A stretch of DNA of 64,000 bases from an uncultured Bacteroidales bacterium (GTDB taxonomy: Bacteria; Bacteroidota; Bacteroidia; Bacteroidales; Paludibacteraceae). This document shows, piece by piece, positions 62,164 through 64,000 of this stretch (its first letter is position 1; each line of letters begins with the position of its first letter). The position numbers and the translations under genes are program-made. The notes under the pieces were generated by a model. That model saw only the letters and a program-made list of their open reading frames with translations, did not search any database and had not been told where the DNA came from. The stretch spans positions 1 to 64,000 of the forward strand of contig ONND01000010.1 of NCBI GenBank assembly GCA_900319105.1, given 5' to 3'.

Positions 62164-63199
62164 ATTTACTAATAGACACTACATTTCCTGTCTTCTCGCT
62201 AAAGACGATTTTCGGCAGTCCGCCTTTGAAAAGCTCTTTGGGCAGAGGTACGTTCACGCCTATCTGTGCAATGCTGATTGTGCGGCGGTTAAGTTCTTTG
62301 CCTTTGTACAGCACTTTGACCTCACCGCTTCCGGGCAGGTTATACACGATCTGCGACACGGCCGCATTTTTCTTTTTCTCCGGCGTGTTGACTAATTGCT
62401 GGGGACGCAGGTTGACGCTCACTACTACCGTGTTAGCCTCCAAGTTCTCCTCGGTCGTAAAACCGTTCTCCTCCGAGAAATAGAGGATACATTTCTTCTC
62501 TTCCGGAGCGAACTCAACTCGCTTATGCTCTGTCTTCTTCTTGCGCTTGCCGATGAAGAGCTCCGTCAGCGCGCGTTCCTGTTTGTCCAGTTCTGCCAAT
62601 ACCAGTTCCATGGACTTGCCGTCTGCCGGCGAATGTTCTACTTCGCCATTGAGCAGGTACATACGGGTCTCGCGCAGATGAAAGATCTGCTTGGCTACCG
62701 CATTGGCTTGTGCCAAAGGATTGGCGGCCGTCAGCACTTCCTCCGGCAGCGGAGCTACTTTCTCCTGCGGCTTCTGGGGCTTAGGGGTGCTCGGATTGAA
62801 GCCTTTCTGCTTCTTCGCGGCCTGATCCGGTTCGCTTAACGGCAGGTTATAGCCTTTCAGGATTCCTTTCTCGTTCAGACTCAATAACAGCGGAACATCT
62901 TTCTCCGGTACCACTTTATGGGCACGGGAATAGTCCGGCGACGTCATGGTCAGGATATTGGCATCCTTGATGGCGTACGTCGTCTTGTTCGCCAGCACTG
63001 CGTCTGTCGCACCGAGCATGGCTTCAGCGTACTGCGCATAAATACCCGGTTCTTCCTGAACGATGGTATAGGCCAAGTCCACTACTACGGTCGTCTTAGG
63101 CGAATAATATACGACCGCCGGCTCGCCTTGTTCCACTACTTGCGCATAACTTGCGCTTAGCATCATCGCTCCTAAGAGCAAAACAAAAATCTTTTTCAT
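62162..63199 (-). CDS. DUF4831 family exported protein
   Basis: 345 residues. Signal peptide (LLLGAMMLSASYAQ), VVYYSPKTTVVVDLAYTI, then a Pro/Lys-rich linker, and a helix with ETRMYLLNGEVEHSPADGKSM (in parts). The C-terminal part has VYNLPGSGEVKVLYKGK. These are DUF4831 features, a Bacteroidales family of unknown function. Arrays flank it on both sides. Confidence 0.87.
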   Translation of the reverse strand: MKKIFVLLLGAMMLSASYAQVVEQGEPAVVYYSPKTTVVVDLAYTIVQEEPGIYAQYAEAMLGATDAVLANKTTYAIKDANILTMTSPDYSRAHKVVPEKDVPLLLSLNEKGILKGYNLPLSEPDQAAKKQKGFNPSTPKPQKPQEKVAPLPEEVLTAANPLAQANAVAKQIFHLRETRMYLLNGEVEHSPADGKSMELVLAELDKQERALTELFIGKRKKKTEHKRVEFAPEEKKCILYFSEENGFTTEENLEANTVVVSVNLRPQQLVNTPEKKKNAAVSQIVYNLPGSGEVKVLYKGKELNRRTISIAQIGVNVPLPKELFKGGLPKIVFSEKTGNVVSISK

Positions 63200-63220
63200 A
63201 TCATTTATTCTTTATCATTT

Positions 63221-63272
63221 AACCACTAACCACTAATCCACTAACCACTAATCCACTAACCACTAATCCACT
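63221..63272. repeat. 7/8-bp tandem array at aroE/DUF4831 junction
   Basis: AACCACT and AATCCACT alternate (7-7-8-7-8-7-8). The last residues of AroE (GLVD) and its stop are read from it. Confidence 0.95.
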
Positions 63273-63985
63273 AACCCATTCCAAATCTTCCATGCGGCTT
63301 TGGCCTGACCGTAGAGCATCTCCATTCCGTTTTGGATAGTAGCTCCTTGCGCCTTGCCCTTGTGGAGGAACAGGGTCTCTTCGGGATTGTAGATACAATC
63401 AAACAGCAAATGTTGTGCCGTAATAAACGCGTAGGGTATATCCGGACAGGCATCAACCTCGGGAAACATTCCCAAAGGCGTACAGTTGACGATGAGAGTA
63501 TGATCCTTCATGATGTCTTCCGTCAGGTCTTTATAACCGAGCATGCAGGCTTGAGGTGTGCGGCTGACGAGGGTAGGGATGACCCCTAATTTGCGAAGCC
63601 CGTAGCACACGGCTTTCGAAGCGCCTCCTGTTCCGAGCACCAAAGCCTTTCTGTCATCGGCACGCAGCAAAGGACGGATTGATTCGATAAAACCTAAACA
63701 GTCCGTGTTATAGCCCACATGTTTATGTACCACATTCACCGCGCCGATTGCCTCGGCGGTCTCATCCAGACGATCCAAGTACGGAATGATGGCCTGCTTG
63801 TAGGGAATCGTTACATTCATTCCGTCCAGATAGTTGAGCAATTCGTTCACTCGTTCAGCCGTTAACTCCTTTAGGGGGTACAAAGAGTATTCGGCATCAA
63901 TGCCTGATGTCGTAAATTTCTCGTTGAAGTATTTCGCCGAGAAGGACTGTACCAACGGATATCCGATTATACCGAAGTGACGCAT
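63263..63985 (-). CDS. aroE: Shikimate dehydrogenase
   Basis: NADPH-dependent reduction of 3-dehydroshikimate in aromatic amino-acid synthesis, 240 residues (short form). Shikimate-binding SFSAKYFN, NVTIPYK with catalytic Lys63, NTDCLGF with the catalytic Asp, cofactor loop GTGGASKAV, and the end QNGMEMLYGQAKAAWKIW. Last gene seen; its promoter would be within the final 15 bases or outside the window. Confidence 0.96.
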   Translation of the reverse strand: MRHFGIIGYPLVQSFSAKYFNEKFTTSGIDAEYSLYPLKELTAERVNELLNYLDGMNVTIPYKQAIIPYLDRLDETAEAIGAVNVVHKHVGYNTDCLGFIESIRPLLRADDRKALVLGTGGASKAVCYGLRKLGVIPTLVSRTPQACMLGYKDLTEDIMKDHTLIVNCTPLGMFPEVDACPDIPYAFITAQHLLFDCIYNPEETLFLHKGKAQGATIQNGMEMLYGQAKAAWKIWNGLVD

Positions 63986-64000
63986 AGTTGTTTCTTTTTT

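Overview
The window reads as chromosome from a Bacteroidales bacterium with roughly balanced base composition. Three things point there. First, promoters follow the Bacteroidetes pattern, a TTTG element about 20 bases upstream of a TAnnTTTG box. Second, genes rarely show a Shine-Dalgarno site. Third, there are many families typical of the order: BspA-like surface repeats, GtrA, DUF2723, DUF4831, DUF4835/PorD, DUF4837, and a fused RibBA. No 16S gene is present and I do not name a species. A PorD-like protein suggests a type IX secretion system elsewhere in the genome.

Layout. 1-98 is the end of an IS3-family element running off the left edge. 135-3014 is an accessory stretch: a BspA-like protein, an orphan basic protein, a small Spy/CpxP-like protein, a 293-bp MITE-like element, and two identical 40-bp promoters in inverted orientation. 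3034-12787 is a + strand metabolic block: nitroreductase, pdxA, alaS, gtrA, a second BspA-like protein, guanine deaminase, lipoate ligase, menG, a Dabb protein and an exported protein. 12811-14136 holds an outer-membrane barrel gene, tRNA-Glu(CUC) and divergent promoters. 14137-18799 is cdd, an lptF/G permease, ribBA and a Ser/Gly-rich secreted protein. 32505-18856 (- strand) is a glycan cluster of about 13.7 kb: two nucleotide-sugar dehydrogenases, a Wzx-like flippase, a Wzy-like polymerase, five glycosyltransferases, an epimerase and a WecA-like initiating transferase. It runs straight into ftsY and aspA.

33001-39655 (+) is a DUF2723 membrane glycosyltransferase, a CobW/ZNG1-type metallochaperone, an Ig-like lipoprotein and pnuC. 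39721-43224 holds a DUF4837 lipoprotein, an AraC regulator and glyA. 43383-49052 is an unusual + strand cluster: a YwqG/DUF1963 protein, a Sel1 protein, two paralogous acidic helical proteins flanking an 812-residue protein of repeated beta-domains, and a small beta protein. 63985-49053 (- strand) is aroE, DUF4831, PorD-like, recN, rarA, hemW, PBP1A, a TPR protein, a TraB-like protein, a small exported protein and an amidase/Fn3 protein.

The most striking feature is not a gene. More than twenty short tandem arrays with a 7-bp period (a few with 11) sit at gene junctions. Each locus has its own unit sequence. The arrays often contain the stop codon of one gene and the start codon of the next, and several lie inside reading frames. 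In three neighbouring exported proteins such an array encodes the hydrophobic core of the signal peptide. A second general signal is an extended promoter upstream element, TTTGCRTAT, shared by most of the promoters found here.
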